Below, in pieces: positions 25,086 through 33,770 of a stretch of DNA of 64,000 bases; positions within the stretch are counted from its first letter, which is position 1; the number at the start of each line of letters is the position of its first letter. Under the pieces are notes generated by a model. It searched no databases. It had not been told where the DNA came from and was given only the letters and a program-made list of their open reading frames with translations. The translations under genes and the position numbers were made by a program. The stretch comes from RPQJ01 sp052035645 (GTDB lineage Bacteria; Pseudomonadota; Gammaproteobacteria; Steroidobacterales; Steroidobacteraceae), in the NCBI GenBank assembly GCA_052035645.1, contig JBPOHK010000059.1:22168-86167 (forward strand), given 5' to 3'.

Positions 25086-26422
25086 TCGGTCACCTTGACG
25101 TAGCGCAGCTCCGGGGCCGCGGGCCGCGCCGCGCGGACGGGCGCGACGTCGCTCACGTGGGCCGCCAGCCAGGCGGACGCCACGAACACCACCGCCTCGA
25201 TCGCGAACACGGCCGCATAGGCCTGGGCCGGCGTGCCGACGAGCCCGCGCGCGAGATCGACGAGACCGGTGCCCACCACGCCGCCCGCGGCGAAGGCAAC
25301 GGCCTGCGCGGCACCCCACAGTCCCATGCGCACGCCCTCGCGGCCGTCGTGGCCGGCACCGGCGAGCGCCATCATCGAGCCGATGGCGGAGACGGCGAAC
25401 GCGCCGTTGGCGACGCCGAGCAGGAAGACCGTCGCGCGCAGCGGCCAGGCGGGCGCCGCGAGTCCGCCGGCGACGAGCGCGGCAAGCGCGAGCGCGGAGG
25501 CGAGGCAGCCGGCGACGGTGTAGCCGCGCAGCGAGTGATCGCCGGCGCGCCGGCGCAGCGTGCCCAGCACGCCGACCAGCGCCATGCCGAGCAGCACGCC
25601 GCCGTTCTGCAGCCCGGACAGGCGGGTGGACTCGCCGGGGGTATAGCCGAACACCAGGCCGGCGAACGGCTCGACGATGAGGTCCTGCATGCTGTAGGCG
25701 AGCATCGAGACGAACACGAAGACCGTGAAGCGGCGGGCCTGCGGCTGGGCCCAGACCTCGGCGAGCGCATGGCGGAAGCTGCCGCCGGCATGCGCCTCGC
25801 CGGCCGCGACCGGACCCTCGCCTTCGACCCCGCGCACCGCGAGCACCGCCACCGCGAAGGCCGACAGGGCGACGCAGCAGGTGACCTCGACGAGTCGCGC
25901 GATGCTGAACGGGTCGAGGAACCGTCCGGCGACGGCCGAGGTGAGGATGAAGCCGGCGATCATCATCACCCACGCGATCGTGGCGGCCGCGGCGCGGCGC
26001 TCCGGCTGGACGCGCTTGGCGAGCAGCACCAGCAACGAGGTGCCCGCGGCGCCGGCGCCGATGCCGATGGCGACGAATGCGGCGACGCCGAGCAGCAGGC
26101 CCGCGGTGCGGTCGGTGGCCATCCAGGCCGTGGCGAGCGCGGCGGCGATGCCGCCGAGGGCGAGCACCGCCATGCCGCCGACGATCCACGGCGTGCGCCG
26201 GCCGCCGACGTCCGAGCCGTGCCCGAGCCGCGGGCGCAGCAGCTGCACGACGTGGTGCAGCGCCACCAGCACGCCCGGCACCAGCGCGGGCAGCGCCAGC
26301 TCGACCACCATCACGCGGTTCAGGGTCGAGGTGGTGAGCACGATGATCGCGCCGAGCGCCGACTGCACCAGCGCCAGGCGCAGGATGCCGCCCCAGCCCA
26401 GGCAGGCCGGCGCGCGAGTCAT
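25082..26422 (-). CDS. PucC/BCH2-family major facilitator protein
   Basis: The 446-residue protein has about twelve hydrophobic segments and belongs to the PucC/LhaA/BCH2 branch of the major facilitators (GILRLALVQSALGAIIVLTT start; STLNRVMVVELALPA; YSMQDLIVEPFAGLVFG; GLWGAAQAVAFAAGG). The gene between bchG and bchP is typically this one. Members help assemble light-harvesting complexes or deliver BChl to them. It overlaps both neighbours by ATGA, so stoichiometric synthesis with BchG and BchP is expected. The coding sequence looks intact. Confidence 0.9.
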   Translation of the reverse strand: MTRAPACLGWGGILRLALVQSALGAIIVLTTSTLNRVMVVELALPALVPGVLVALHHVVQLLRPRLGHGSDVGGRRTPWIVGGMAVLALGGIAAALATAWMATDRTAGLLLGVAAFVAIGIGAGAAGTSLLVLLAKRVQPERRAAAATIAWVMMIAGFILTSAVAGRFLDPFSIARLVEVTCCVALSAFAVAVLAVRGVEGEGPVAAGEAHAGGSFRHALAEVWAQPQARRFTVFVFVSMLAYSMQDLIVEPFAGLVFGYTPGESTRLSGLQNGGVLLGMALVGVLGTLRRRAGDHSLRGYTVAGCLASALALAALVAGGLAAPAWPLRATVFLLGVANGAFAVSAIGSMMALAGAGHDGREGVRMGLWGAAQAVAFAAGGVVGTGLVDLARGLVGTPAQAYAAVFAIEAVVFVASAWLAAHVSDVAPVRAARPAAPELRYVKVTE

Positions 26423-27327
26423 GCCTGCACCAGCGCGCGCAGCGCGAAGGCGGTGACCATCATGCCCGAGACGTAGACGGGGACGCCGAAGCCGCTGTAC
26501 CACAGCGCCCGCGCGCGCGGGTCCTGCACGAAGCGCAGCATCATGCGCGCCTGCACGACCACCAGCGCACCGACGGCCAGCGCGTGCAGCGGGTGGCCCC
26601 AGGCGAGGAGCGCGCCGACGACCACGAACTGCGGCAGCAGCATGGTCCAGCAGGCGGCGCGCGCCGCGCCGTCGACGCCGAGCTGCACGGGCAGCGAGCG
26701 GATGCCGGACACCCGGTCGCCGTCGACCGACTTGAAGTCGTTCAGGGTCATGATGCCGTGTGCGCCGAGCCCGTACAGCAGTGCGACGAGCACGATCCGC
26801 CAGTCCGGCAGGGTGCCCGTCATCAGCGCGGCGCCGGTGAACCACGGCATGCTCTCGTAGCAGATGCCGCAGGCGGCGTTGCCCAGCCAGCCGTTGCGCT
26901 TCAGGCGCGCGGGCGGCGCGCTGTACATCCACGCGAGCACCAGCCCGACCACCGCGGCGCCGAAACCCCAGGCCCCGAGCAGCGAGGCGACGGCGAGCGA
27001 CAGCAGCGTCCAGACCAGCGCGACGTAGAGGCCGGTGCGTCCGGGCATGCGCCCCGACGGGATCGGTCGATGGGGTTCGTTGATCGCGTCGACGTGGCGG
27101 TCGAACCAGTCGTTGACGGCCTGGCTGGTGGCGCAGACCAGCGGCCCGGCGAGCACGATGCCCGCGACGACGGTGGGCCAGCGGCCGGCCACCGGCAGCC
27201 CCGAGGAGACCACGCCGCAGCTGAGCGCCCACATGGGCGGGAACCAGGTGATGGGCTTGAGGAGTTCGAGCACCGCCGGCATGGCGGAGTGCGCCTGGAG
27301 AACCCCGGTGCCAGCGCTGCGGGACAT
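26419..27327 (-). CDS. bchG: BchG, bacteriochlorophyll synthase (prenyltransferase)
   Basis: The 302-residue UbiA-type membrane prenyltransferase has ELLKPITWFPPMWALSCGVV and the Asp-rich site VNDWFDRHVDAINEPHRPIP (about residues 72-91). A second Asp motif, MTLNDFKSVDGDRVSGIRSL, lies near 190-209. It attaches geranylgeranyl or phytyl diphosphate to bacteriochlorophyllide. The first ATG is at 27327; one at 27282 (MPAVLELL) would follow the predicted promoter at a more normal distance. It opens a six-gene leftward operon and looks intact. Confidence 0.93.
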   Translation of the reverse strand: MSRSAGTGVLQAHSAMPAVLELLKPITWFPPMWALSCGVVSSGLPVAGRWPTVVAGIVLAGPLVCATSQAVNDWFDRHVDAINEPHRPIPSGRMPGRTGLYVALVWTLLSLAVASLLGAWGFGAAVVGLVLAWMYSAPPARLKRNGWLGNAACGICYESMPWFTGAALMTGTLPDWRIVLVALLYGLGAHGIMTLNDFKSVDGDRVSGIRSLPVQLGVDGAARAACWTMLLPQFVVVGALLAWGHPLHALAVGALVVVQARMMLRFVQDPRARALWYSGFGVPVYVSGMMVTAFALRALVQA

Positions 27328-27333
27328 GACTGC

Positions 27334-27374
27334 AACATATGCTTGACAGTCTAGTCCGTCAAGCCAGATTTACA
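27334..27374 (-). promoter_or_regulatory. bchG promoter with overlapping PpsR-like box
   Basis: On the bchG strand, TTGACG and TATGTT (27334-27339) are 17 bases apart, a good sigma-70 pair. The box TGT-N12-ACG (complement of 27357-27374) ends in that -35 TTGACG, so bound PpsR would block polymerase. An inverted repeat CTTGAC-N10-GTCAAG (27341-27362) overlaps it. The predicted transcript start is at or just before the ATG at 27327, hence the doubt about the bchG start. Confidence 0.5.
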
Positions 27375-27411
27375 GTCTGGCGCGGCCCCCCTGGACCGGG
27401 GCCGGCGAGGC

Positions 27412-28830
27412 TCAGAAATCGCCTTCGGAATCGACCAGGTCGCCGAGCCCGTAGCGACGCAGCTTGACGTACAGGCTTTGCCGGCTGAGGCCCAGCATTT
27501 CGGCCGCCGAGGCCCGGTTGTCGTTGGTCAGCTCGAGGGCCGCCTCGATGCACAGGCGCTCGATGATTTCGCTGGTCTCGCGGACGATGCCCTTCAGGGG
27601 CACGCGGCCGACCAGCTCGGTCAGCTGCTCGACGGAACGGGTGAGCGGCGGGGCCGTGCGCTGGGCGGCATTGACCCTGAGGCCGATGTCCCGCACGGTG
27701 AAGCCGTAGCACGGCTCGGCGCCGGTCATGGCGCAGGCGCAGATCTCGACGTCCGCCACCGAGCCGTTCAGGCCCCGCAGCGTCGTCACGAACATGCGCA
27801 CCGAGCCGTGGTCGCGCAGCTGCGCGAGGATCACGTTCAGGTCGATGCCCGGCCGGCCGAGCCAGCTCTCGAGCGACTCGCCGAGCGCCTGTTCCTCGGT
27901 GGCCACCTGGACCAGGTCCAGGAACGCCGGGTTGGCGGCGAGGACCTTGCCCTCGGTGTCGGTCACGAGGAAGCCGTCGAGCGACGCCTCGGCGAGGTCG
28001 AGGTAGCGGGTGCGCGCGCCCGGCATCAGTTCATCGAGCCGGTCCGACTCGAGCACCGTCGCCCGCACCAGCAGCAGGGTCGAGCGCTCCTCGCGGAACA
28101 CCGACGCGGCGACGATCACCTCGCGGTCGCCGTCGGCCAGGCGCGCGCGCACGTCGGTGCTGCGGCCGCCGGAACGGACGCTCGCCAGCATCGCGTTGAG
28201 CGGCGCGGCGCTGTCGGCCTCGAACAGCTCGGGGAAGCCGCGGCCCGCCGAGCGCCGGGTGTTGAGACCGAGCAGCTGCGTGGCCGCCGGATTCGCCTCC
28301 ACGATGCGCAGCGTGTTGGCGTCGAGGATCAGCACGGCCTCGGAGGCCAGCTGGAACAGCAGGCGGTTGCGCGTCTCGGCGCTGCGCAGGCGCGAGTACT
28401 CGCGGTCGACCGACTGCTGTGCGTCGACGAGTCGCTGCTGCAGCGTCGCCACCGCGCGCAGGTCGCGTCCGACCGCGACGATGCGGCCCTTGCTGCCCAC
28501 CTTGACCGCGGAGTACATCACCGGCACGTCGCTGCCCTTCGGCGTGACGTGGGTGACCTGCCGCCAGCGCGGAGTGGTTTCGCCGCTCGCGTCATGCAGC
28601 AGGGCCTCGATCTTGACCCGGCTCTCCTGCGTGACCGTGGCGTTCCAGGCACGGCCGATCCACTTGCCGTCGATCTCCGCACCGAGTTCGGGCGTGTTGG
28701 TCGCGACGTCGCGGATGACGCCGTCGCGATCGAGGATCAGCGCAATGTCGCTGGCGGCGGCAACGAGTTCCGCGGCGGCGTCGGTGTCGAGCTCGCCCAG
28801 GAACTTCTTCGGTGTACTGAATGGCTTCAC
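27412..28830 (-). CDS. ppsR: PpsR/CrtJ, redox-responsive repressor of photosynthesis genes
   Basis: The 472-residue protein has the PpsR layout: an N-terminal segment and PAS (VKPFSTPKKFLGELD start), a Q-linker helix (LQQRLVDAQQSVDREYSRLR), two more PAS domains and a C-terminal Fis-type helix-turn-helix (ASAAEMLGLSRQSLYVKLRR). A Cys just before the HTH (ERLCIEAALELT) sits where the redox-active Cys of PpsR/CrtJ is expected. A GTG start at 28830 gives the family's usual N-terminus; the frame extends upstream to a TTG at 28869. It lies 52 bases after aerR. It should repress bch promoters through TGT-N12-ACA boxes. It appears intact. Confidence 0.93.
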   Translation of the reverse strand: MKPFSTPKKFLGELDTDAAAELVAAASDIALILDRDGVIRDVATNTPELGAEIDGKWIGRAWNATVTQESRVKIEALLHDASGETTPRWRQVTHVTPKGSDVPVMYSAVKVGSKGRIVAVGRDLRAVATLQQRLVDAQQSVDREYSRLRSAETRNRLLFQLASEAVLILDANTLRIVEANPAATQLLGLNTRRSAGRGFPELFEADSAAPLNAMLASVRSGGRSTDVRARLADGDREVIVAASVFREERSTLLLVRATVLESDRLDELMPGARTRYLDLAEASLDGFLVTDTEGKVLAANPAFLDLVQVATEEQALGESLESWLGRPGIDLNVILAQLRDHGSVRMFVTTLRGLNGSVADVEICACAMTGAEPCYGFTVRDIGLRVNAAQRTAPPLTRSVEQLTELVGRVPLKGIVRETSEIIERLCIEAALELTNDNRASAAEMLGLSRQSLYVKLRRYGLGDLVDSEGDF

Positions 28831-28882
28831 GAGGTCAGCGTTCCCGTTCGAATACGCCCGGCTCCGCAACCCCCTGAACTGC

Positions 28883-29806
28883 TCAAATGCGGCTGGCCAG
28901 CATATTCACCAGATTCTCTGCCTGCAGGGCAGCCTGGCGGGCGTCGATGCCAGTGGCATCGGCGCCCATGTGCACCGCCAGCTCCGGCTGACGGCACAGC
29001 ACCGATCCTCCGACCATGACGCCGAGGGAGCGGTTGCGGGCCGCCTTGCGCAACGAGTGGATCATCGATGCAAGCCCGTCGACGTGGGTTTCGGACCCCA
29101 CCGACAGGCCGATGAGTGTAAACCACTCTTGACCCGCAAGATTGATCAGTTCCCGCGCACCCGGCAGCGATTCGCTCCAGACCTCCCAGCCCGAGCGGCG
29201 GAAGAACTCGGCCACCATGAGGAGGCCGAACGTGTGCTGCTCGCCCGGCACCGGCACCAGCAGGACGCGGCGGCCGAGCGGAGGCGTGTCGGTCGTGGTC
29301 TGTGGTCCGGCGCTCAGGCCGCGCAGGATCTCGTACAGGCGGCACAGCGCCACGGTCACGTCGGCGAAACCGCAGCGGTCCTCTTCCCACATTTCGCCGA
29401 GCACCCGGGCGGCCGGGGCCAGCAGTTCGAGGTACACGGCGGACAGGGAGACCCCGCGGACGCGGATCGAGTCGATGTACGCGTAGGCGACCTCGACCTC
29501 GTGCGAGAGCAGGATATTTGTAAATTCTTCTACACATTCAGCCCCCGCAGCCGCAATCGTGGCGGGCTCCGCGTGGCTTTCGTGCACATTGGCCCGCTGG
29601 CTGAGGATCAGCCGCGGGATGACCTCGTCCTCGATCGCGTTGACCAGCTTGCCGGTCTGGCGCCGCTCGACTCGCGGCAGCCCGATCGCCCCCGGGTCCG
29701 GGCGGCCCGGCCAGCGGATCGACCAGCCCTTCGAGTTGTCCAGCGCCCCCGGACAAGTCTCGTCCTTCGCACGGAGTCCCGTCTCGGTCAGTTTGTCCTT
29801 GGCCAT
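28883..29806 (-). CDS. aerR: AerR/PpaA-type B12-binding antirepressor
   Basis: The 307-residue protein has a C-terminal cobalamin-binding-like domain (about residues 175-305). VPVPGEQHTFGLLMVAEFFR supplies the conserved His region of AerR, and IGLSVGSETHVDGL and GVMVGGSVLCRQ follow. In purple bacteria such proteins bind B12 in light and relieve PpsR/CrtJ repression. The start at 29806 (MAKDKLTE) is chosen for its strong GGGAGGAAGG site. The gene is immediately upstream of ppsR on the same strand and diverges from bchF, the classical arrangement. A TGT-N12-ACA match inside its coding region (29519-29536) may be fortuitous. Confidence 0.9.
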   Translation of the reverse strand: MAKDKLTETGLRAKDETCPGALDNSKGWSIRWPGRPDPGAIGLPRVERRQTGKLVNAIEDEVIPRLILSQRANVHESHAEPATIAAAGAECVEEFTNILLSHEVEVAYAYIDSIRVRGVSLSAVYLELLAPAARVLGEMWEEDRCGFADVTVALCRLYEILRGLSAGPQTTTDTPPLGRRVLLVPVPGEQHTFGLLMVAEFFRRSGWEVWSESLPGARELINLAGQEWFTLIGLSVGSETHVDGLASMIHSLRKAARNRSLGVMVGGSVLCRQPELAVHMGADATGIDARQAALQAENLVNMLASRI

Positions 29807-29939
29807 CCCCTTCCTCCCAGTTTTCCCCGACCGACCCACGGCTCAGCGACGGAGCCTGCGGGTCCGACGCGCGGGTCCTGGTCCGGTATCCGCCCTTTCT
29901 GGCGAGGCAGTATCCGTCCGCACCTTCGCGTGTCGTATC

Positions 29940-29968
29940 GGTGTAAATCCAGATCACACCGTCGTCAA
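29940..29968 (-). promoter_or_regulatory. Putative aerR promoter with internal dyad
   Basis: On the aerR strand TTGACG (complement of 29963-29968) and TACACC (complement of 29940-29945) are 17 bases apart. Between them lies GTGT-N11-ACAC (29941-29959), a PpsR-like dyad with an 11-base spacer instead of 12. This would allow aerR-ppsR autoregulation. It leaves a leader of roughly 125 bases before the aerR ATG in which I see no further element. Confidence 0.4.
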
Positions 29969-29978
29969 GTAATATTTA

Positions 29979-30019
29979 CGTCAATCTTTGTTGACACTGT
30001 CTGTCGCCGGGTCTACGGT
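29979..30019 (+). promoter_or_regulatory. bchF promoter with overlapping PpsR-like box
   Basis: TTGACA (29991-29996) and TACGGT (30014-30019), 17 bases apart, form a good sigma-70 promoter 23 bases before the bchF ATG. The box CGT-N12-ACA (29979-29996) ends in the -35 element, the same arrangement as at bchG. Repeated occurrence of this box at bch promoters, next to ppsR, supports PpsR control. Confidence 0.55.
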
Positions 30020-30041
30020 TACGAAACGGAGGACAGACGTG

Positions 30042-30577
30042 ATGCCCGAACGGCCGATCCGGCCTGCGCGAAGCGCCGCCCGAAGACGCGCCCCGCTCTA
30101 CTGGCCGAGCGCGCGCGGCGCGACGCATCCAAGTGGACGCTGGTGCAGGGCATCCTCGCGCCGCTGCAGTTCGTCGTGTTCCTGGTGAGCCTTGCGCTGG
30201 TGCTGCGCTTCCTGGCGACGGGCAACGGCTTGCAGGCGGCCACGATCTCCGTCGTCGTCAAGACGACGGTGCTCTACGCAATCATGATCACCGGCGCGAT
30301 CTGGGAGCATGAGGAATTCGGCCGCTATCTGTTTGCCCGCGCCTTCTTCTGGGAGGACGTCGTCAGCATCGCCGTGCTGGCTCTGCACACCGCGTACCTT
30401 CTCGCGCTCTACACCGCGGCGGTCGATGCCCGGCAGCAGATGTACATCGCACTCGCAGCCTATGCCGCCTATGCCCTGAACGCAACGCAATTCGTGCTGA
30501 AGCTGCGCGCCGCGCGACTCGACGCGCTGCAACGCACCATCGAGCTGCCGCCCGCCGGCGCGAGGTTCGCCGAATGA
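30042..30577 (+). pseudogene. bchF: bchF, 3-vinyl bacteriochlorophyllide hydratase, apparent N-terminal frameshift
   Basis: The body of BchF is clear from RARRDASKWTLVQGILAPLQ (from about 30110) through GAIWEHEEFGRYLF and FFWEDVVSIAVLALHTAYLL to the stop at 30577. That frame has no ATG or GTG near its beginning. The only ATG with a ribosome site (GGAGG at 30028-30032, ATG 30042) is in another frame. Its peptide ends in APLY, which matches the usual BchF N-terminus (PLYTPEQRARRDAS). Joining the two needs a one-base insertion near 30101-30104. Either the gene is broken or the sequence has an error there. BchF hydrates the C3 vinyl group. Its stop overlaps bchN by ATGA. Confidence 0.75.
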
Positions 30578-31859
30578 GCGAACAGGGCGCGTTTGCGATC
30601 AGGAACGATTCGGGCTGTCCGGACCTTCCGGTCCTGCGCGAGCGCGGCCAGCGCGAGGTGTTCTGCGGGCTCACCGGCATCATCTGGCTGCACCGCAAGA
30701 TCCAGGACGCATTCTTCCTCGTGGTCGGCTCGCGCACCTGCGCGCACCTGATCCAGTCGGCGGCCGGCGTGATGATCTTCGCCGAGCCGCGCTTCGCCAC
30801 CGCGATCATCGACGACCGCGACCTCGCCGGTCTCGCCGACGCCAACGCAGAGCTCGACCGCGTGGTCACGCGCCTGCTCGAGCGCCGGCCCGACATCAAG
30901 CTGCTGTTCCTGGTCGGCTCCTGCCCGTCCGAGGTGATCAAGCTCGACCTGTCGCGGGCCGCGGAGCGACTCTCGAAGACGTTCTCGCCGCGCGTGCGCG
31001 TGCTCAACTATTCGGGCAGCGGCATCGAGACCACGTTCACGCAGGGCGAGGACGCCTGCCTCGCCGCGCTCGTCCCAAGCATGCCGGCGCAGCCCTCTGG
31101 CGCCGCGCAGCAGGTGCTGGTGGTGGGCGCGCTCGCCGACGTGGTCGAGGACCAGTGGCGCCGCACGTTCGCGTCGCTCGGCATCGAGCACGTGAGCTTC
31201 CTGCCGCCGCGACTCGCGCGCGACCTGCCGGCGGTCGGCCCCGGCACGCATTTCCTGCTGGCACAGCCGTTCCTCGCCGACACGGCGCAGGCACTCGAGC
31301 GGCGCGGCGCGCAGTGGATCCCGGCGCCCTTCCCGCTCGGCGCCGAGGGCACCACGCAGTGGCTGCAGGCCGCGGCGCGCGCGTGGCAGGTGCCGGCGGA
31401 ACGCTTCCGGTCCGTCACCGCGCCGGGCATCGAGCGCGCGAAGCAGTCCATCGACCGCCACCGCTTCCAGCTCGCCGGCAAGAAGGTCTTCTTCTTCCCC
31501 GACTCGCAGCTCGAGGTGCCGCTGGCGCGCTTCCTCGCGCGCGAGCTCGACATGCAGCCCGTGGAGGTCGGCACTCCTTATCTGCACCGTCGGCATCTCG
31601 CCGCGGATCTCGCGTTGCTGCCGCAGGGCGTGCAACTGAGCGAGGGGCAGGACGTCGAGCGGCAGCTCGACCGGTGCCGCGCGGCGCGCCCCGACCTCGT
31701 CGTGTGCGGTCTCGGCCTCGCCAACCCGCTCGAGGCGCAGGGCATCACGACCAAGTGGTCGATCGAACTGGTGTTCACGCCCATCCAGGGCTACGAGCAG
31801 GCCGGCGACCTCGCCGAGCTGTTCGCCCGCTGGTGCGGCGCACGCGGCTGGCGGTCTGA
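30574..31859 (+). pseudogene. bchN: bchN, protochlorophyllide reductase N subunit, apparent 3' frameshift
   Basis: The protein is a normal BchN through nearly all its length. Iron-sulphur ligands C31 (VFCGLTGIIWLHRK), C56 (GSRTCAHLIQSAAG) and C117 (FLVGSCPSEVIKLD) are present, and GYEQAGDLAELFA marks the C-terminal end. There the frame fails to stop: it reads WCGARGW and runs on over bchB to 32487. A neighbouring frame gives RPLVRRTRLAV and a stop at 31859, three bases before bchB, exactly where BchN should end. A short indel at 31825-31830, within a GC repeat (for example loss of one CCCG copy), would explain it. The catalytic core is spared, so it may be partly functional. Confidence 0.75.
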
Positions 31860-31861
31860 CC

Positions 31862-32680
31862 ATGCAGCTCACCCTCTGGACATACGAAGGCCCGCCGCAC
31901 GTCGGCGCCATGCGCATCGCGACCGGCATGCGCGACCTGCACTACGTCCTGCATGCGCCGCAGGGCGACACCTACGCCGACCTGCTGTTCACGATGATCG
32001 AGCGCCGCGATGCACGCCCGCCCGTCACGTACACCACCTTCCAGGCGCGCGACCTCGGCAGCGACACGGCGGAACTGTTCAAGAACGCCGCGCGCGAGGC
32101 GTACGAGCGCTTCCAGCCCCAGGCGATGCTGGTCGGCGCGTCGTGCACCGCGGAACTGATCCAGGACGACCCGGGCGGCCTCGCCCGGGCGCTCGACCTG
32201 CCGATCCCGCTCGTGCCGCTCGAACTGCCGTCCTACCAGCGCAAGGAGAACTGGGGAGCGGCCGAGACGTTCTACCAGCTGGTGCGCACGCTCTGCACGC
32301 CGCACGCGCCCGCGCCGGGCACGCCGCGCGCCGCACGGCCGGCCGGCTCGCGTCCGCGCTGCAACCTGCTCGGGGCGACGGCCCTGGGCTTCCGGCACCG
32401 CGACGACGTGCGCGAGATCACGCAGCTGCTCGCCACGCTCGGCATCGACGTGCACGTGGCGGCGCCGATGGGCGCGACCCCGGCTGACGTCGCACGCCTC
32501 GGCGAGGCCGACTTCAACGTCGTGCTGTACCCGGAGATCGCCGAGGCCGCGGCCCGTTGGCTCGAACGCACCTTCGGCCAGCCCTGCACGAAGACCGTGC
32601 CGATCGGCGTCAAGGCGACGCGCGGGTTCATCGCCGAAGTGGCGGGGCTCGCCGGCATCGATGCGGCGCAGGCGGTGCCG
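31862..32680 (+). pseudogene. bchB: bchB, protochlorophyllide reductase B subunit, 5' half only
   Basis: MQLTLWTYEGPPHVGAMRIA is the exact kind of start expected for BchB, followed by the cluster-ligand Asp36 (HAPQGDTYAD) and VGASCTAELIQDD. Similarity continues to GFIAEVAGLAGIDA (about residue 268). The family is normally above 500 residues. Beyond about 32660-32690 the DNA is the reverse strand of bchI, and the reading frame merely continues through it as nonsense to 33838. Roughly half the protein, including the C-terminal region needed for catalysis, is missing. bchH, bchL and bchM, which normally follow, are also absent. The break is a real rearrangement or an assembly join. Confidence 0.85.
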
Positions 32681-33619
32681 CAATGCCGCCGGGGCCACGC
32701 GCTTCAGCTGGGCGTCGCCCACGGTGGCGTCGCCGTCGAAGGCCGCGAGCGCGCGGGCCGCGCGCATCAGGGTCAGTTCGCCGCGCAGGCCGTCCGTGCC
32801 GAGCGCGAGGCAGAGCTGGGTCGCCCGCTCGAGCGCCGCGTCGGGCACCTTCACGCCGGCGAGCTTCTCGCGCGCCTTGAGGATGCGCCGGCGCAGCCTG
32901 TTCTCGTCCTTCTGCCAGGCCGCCGCGTACGCGGCCGGGTCGCGCTCGTACTCGTCGCGCCGCTTCACCACCTGCACGCGCGTCGGCAGGTCGCCGGGCG
33001 TGCGCACCTCGACCGACAGGCCGAAGCGGTCGAGCAGCTGCGGGCGCAGCTCGCCTTCCTCGGGGTTGCCGCTGCCGATCAGCACGAAGCGCGCCGGGTG
33101 GCGGACGCTGAGGCCTTCGCGCTCGACGACGTTCTCGCCGGACGCCGCCACGTCGAGCAGCAGGTCGACGAGGTGGTCCTCCAGCAGGTTGACCTCGTCG
33201 ATGTAGAGGAAGCCGCGATGGGCGCGGGCCAGCAGCCCGGGTTCGAAGGCCTTCTCGCCCTGCGTGAGCGCGCGTTCGAGGTCGAGCGCGCCGACCACGC
33301 GATCCTCGGTGGCGCCGAGCGGCAGGTCGACCACGGGCACCGGCACCTGGCGGGTCTTCGCGAGCTCGGCGGGCCTGCGGCGCCGGCACTCCTCGCAATG
33401 CGCCTCGGGCGCGGCGGGATCGCAGCCGTAGCGACAGCCGGCGACCACCCGCATCTTCGGCAGCAGTGCCGCGAGCGCGCGCACCGCGGTCGACTTGCCG
33501 GTTCCGCGGTCGCCGAACACCAGCACGCCGCCGATGCCCGGGTCGACCGCTGCGATCAGCAGCGCGAGCTTCATCTCGTCCTGGCCGACGATGGCCGAAA
33601 AGGGGAACGGAACCGCCAT
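32663..33619 (-). pseudogene. bchI: bchI, magnesium chelatase ATPase subunit, lacking its C-terminal end
   Basis: The AAA+ ATPase BchI is recognisable from FPFSAIVGQDEMKLALLIAA. It has Walker A GDRGTGKSTAVRALA, an insert with Cys (GCRYGCDPAAPEAHCEEC), Walker B FLYIDEVNLLEDHLVDLLLD and sensor GSGNPEEGELRPQLLDRFGL. It continues to the last helices (LTLMRAARALAAFDG, ALRHRLRR). Homologues then have about 20-30 more residues; here the frame enters antisense bchB at about 32663-32674 and runs on to 31775. The start at 33619 (MAVPFPF) follows a GGAAG site. BchI powers Mg insertion with BchD and BchH, neither of which is seen here. Confidence 0.85.
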
Positions 33620-33770
33620 GATCCATGCTTCCTGGGGCGCGATGCCGCGGGCAGTTTGGCTCACGCGGCCGGGGATTTGCAAAAGGCGGGCCGCCCCGCA
33701 CGCGCGGACCCGGGAGTGTTACGGATTGCCGCGACCGCCGCCCTGTGCGTACGCCGCGGCCGGCCCGCCG

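Noticed and set aside
29519..29536. A perfect TGT-N12-ACA PpsR consensus
   Set aside because: It lies inside the aerR coding region, away from any promoter. Kept only as a possible internal site.
28010..30577. An 855-codon open frame ending in BchF
   Set aside because: Upstream of about 30100 it reads antisense through aerR and ppsR, which have clear domains and starts. High GC content keeps such antisense frames open.
30574..32487. A 637-residue BchN-like protein
   Set aside because: Residues after about 418 are a shifted reading over bchB with no similarity to known proteins. The extension results from the apparent indel at 31825-31830.
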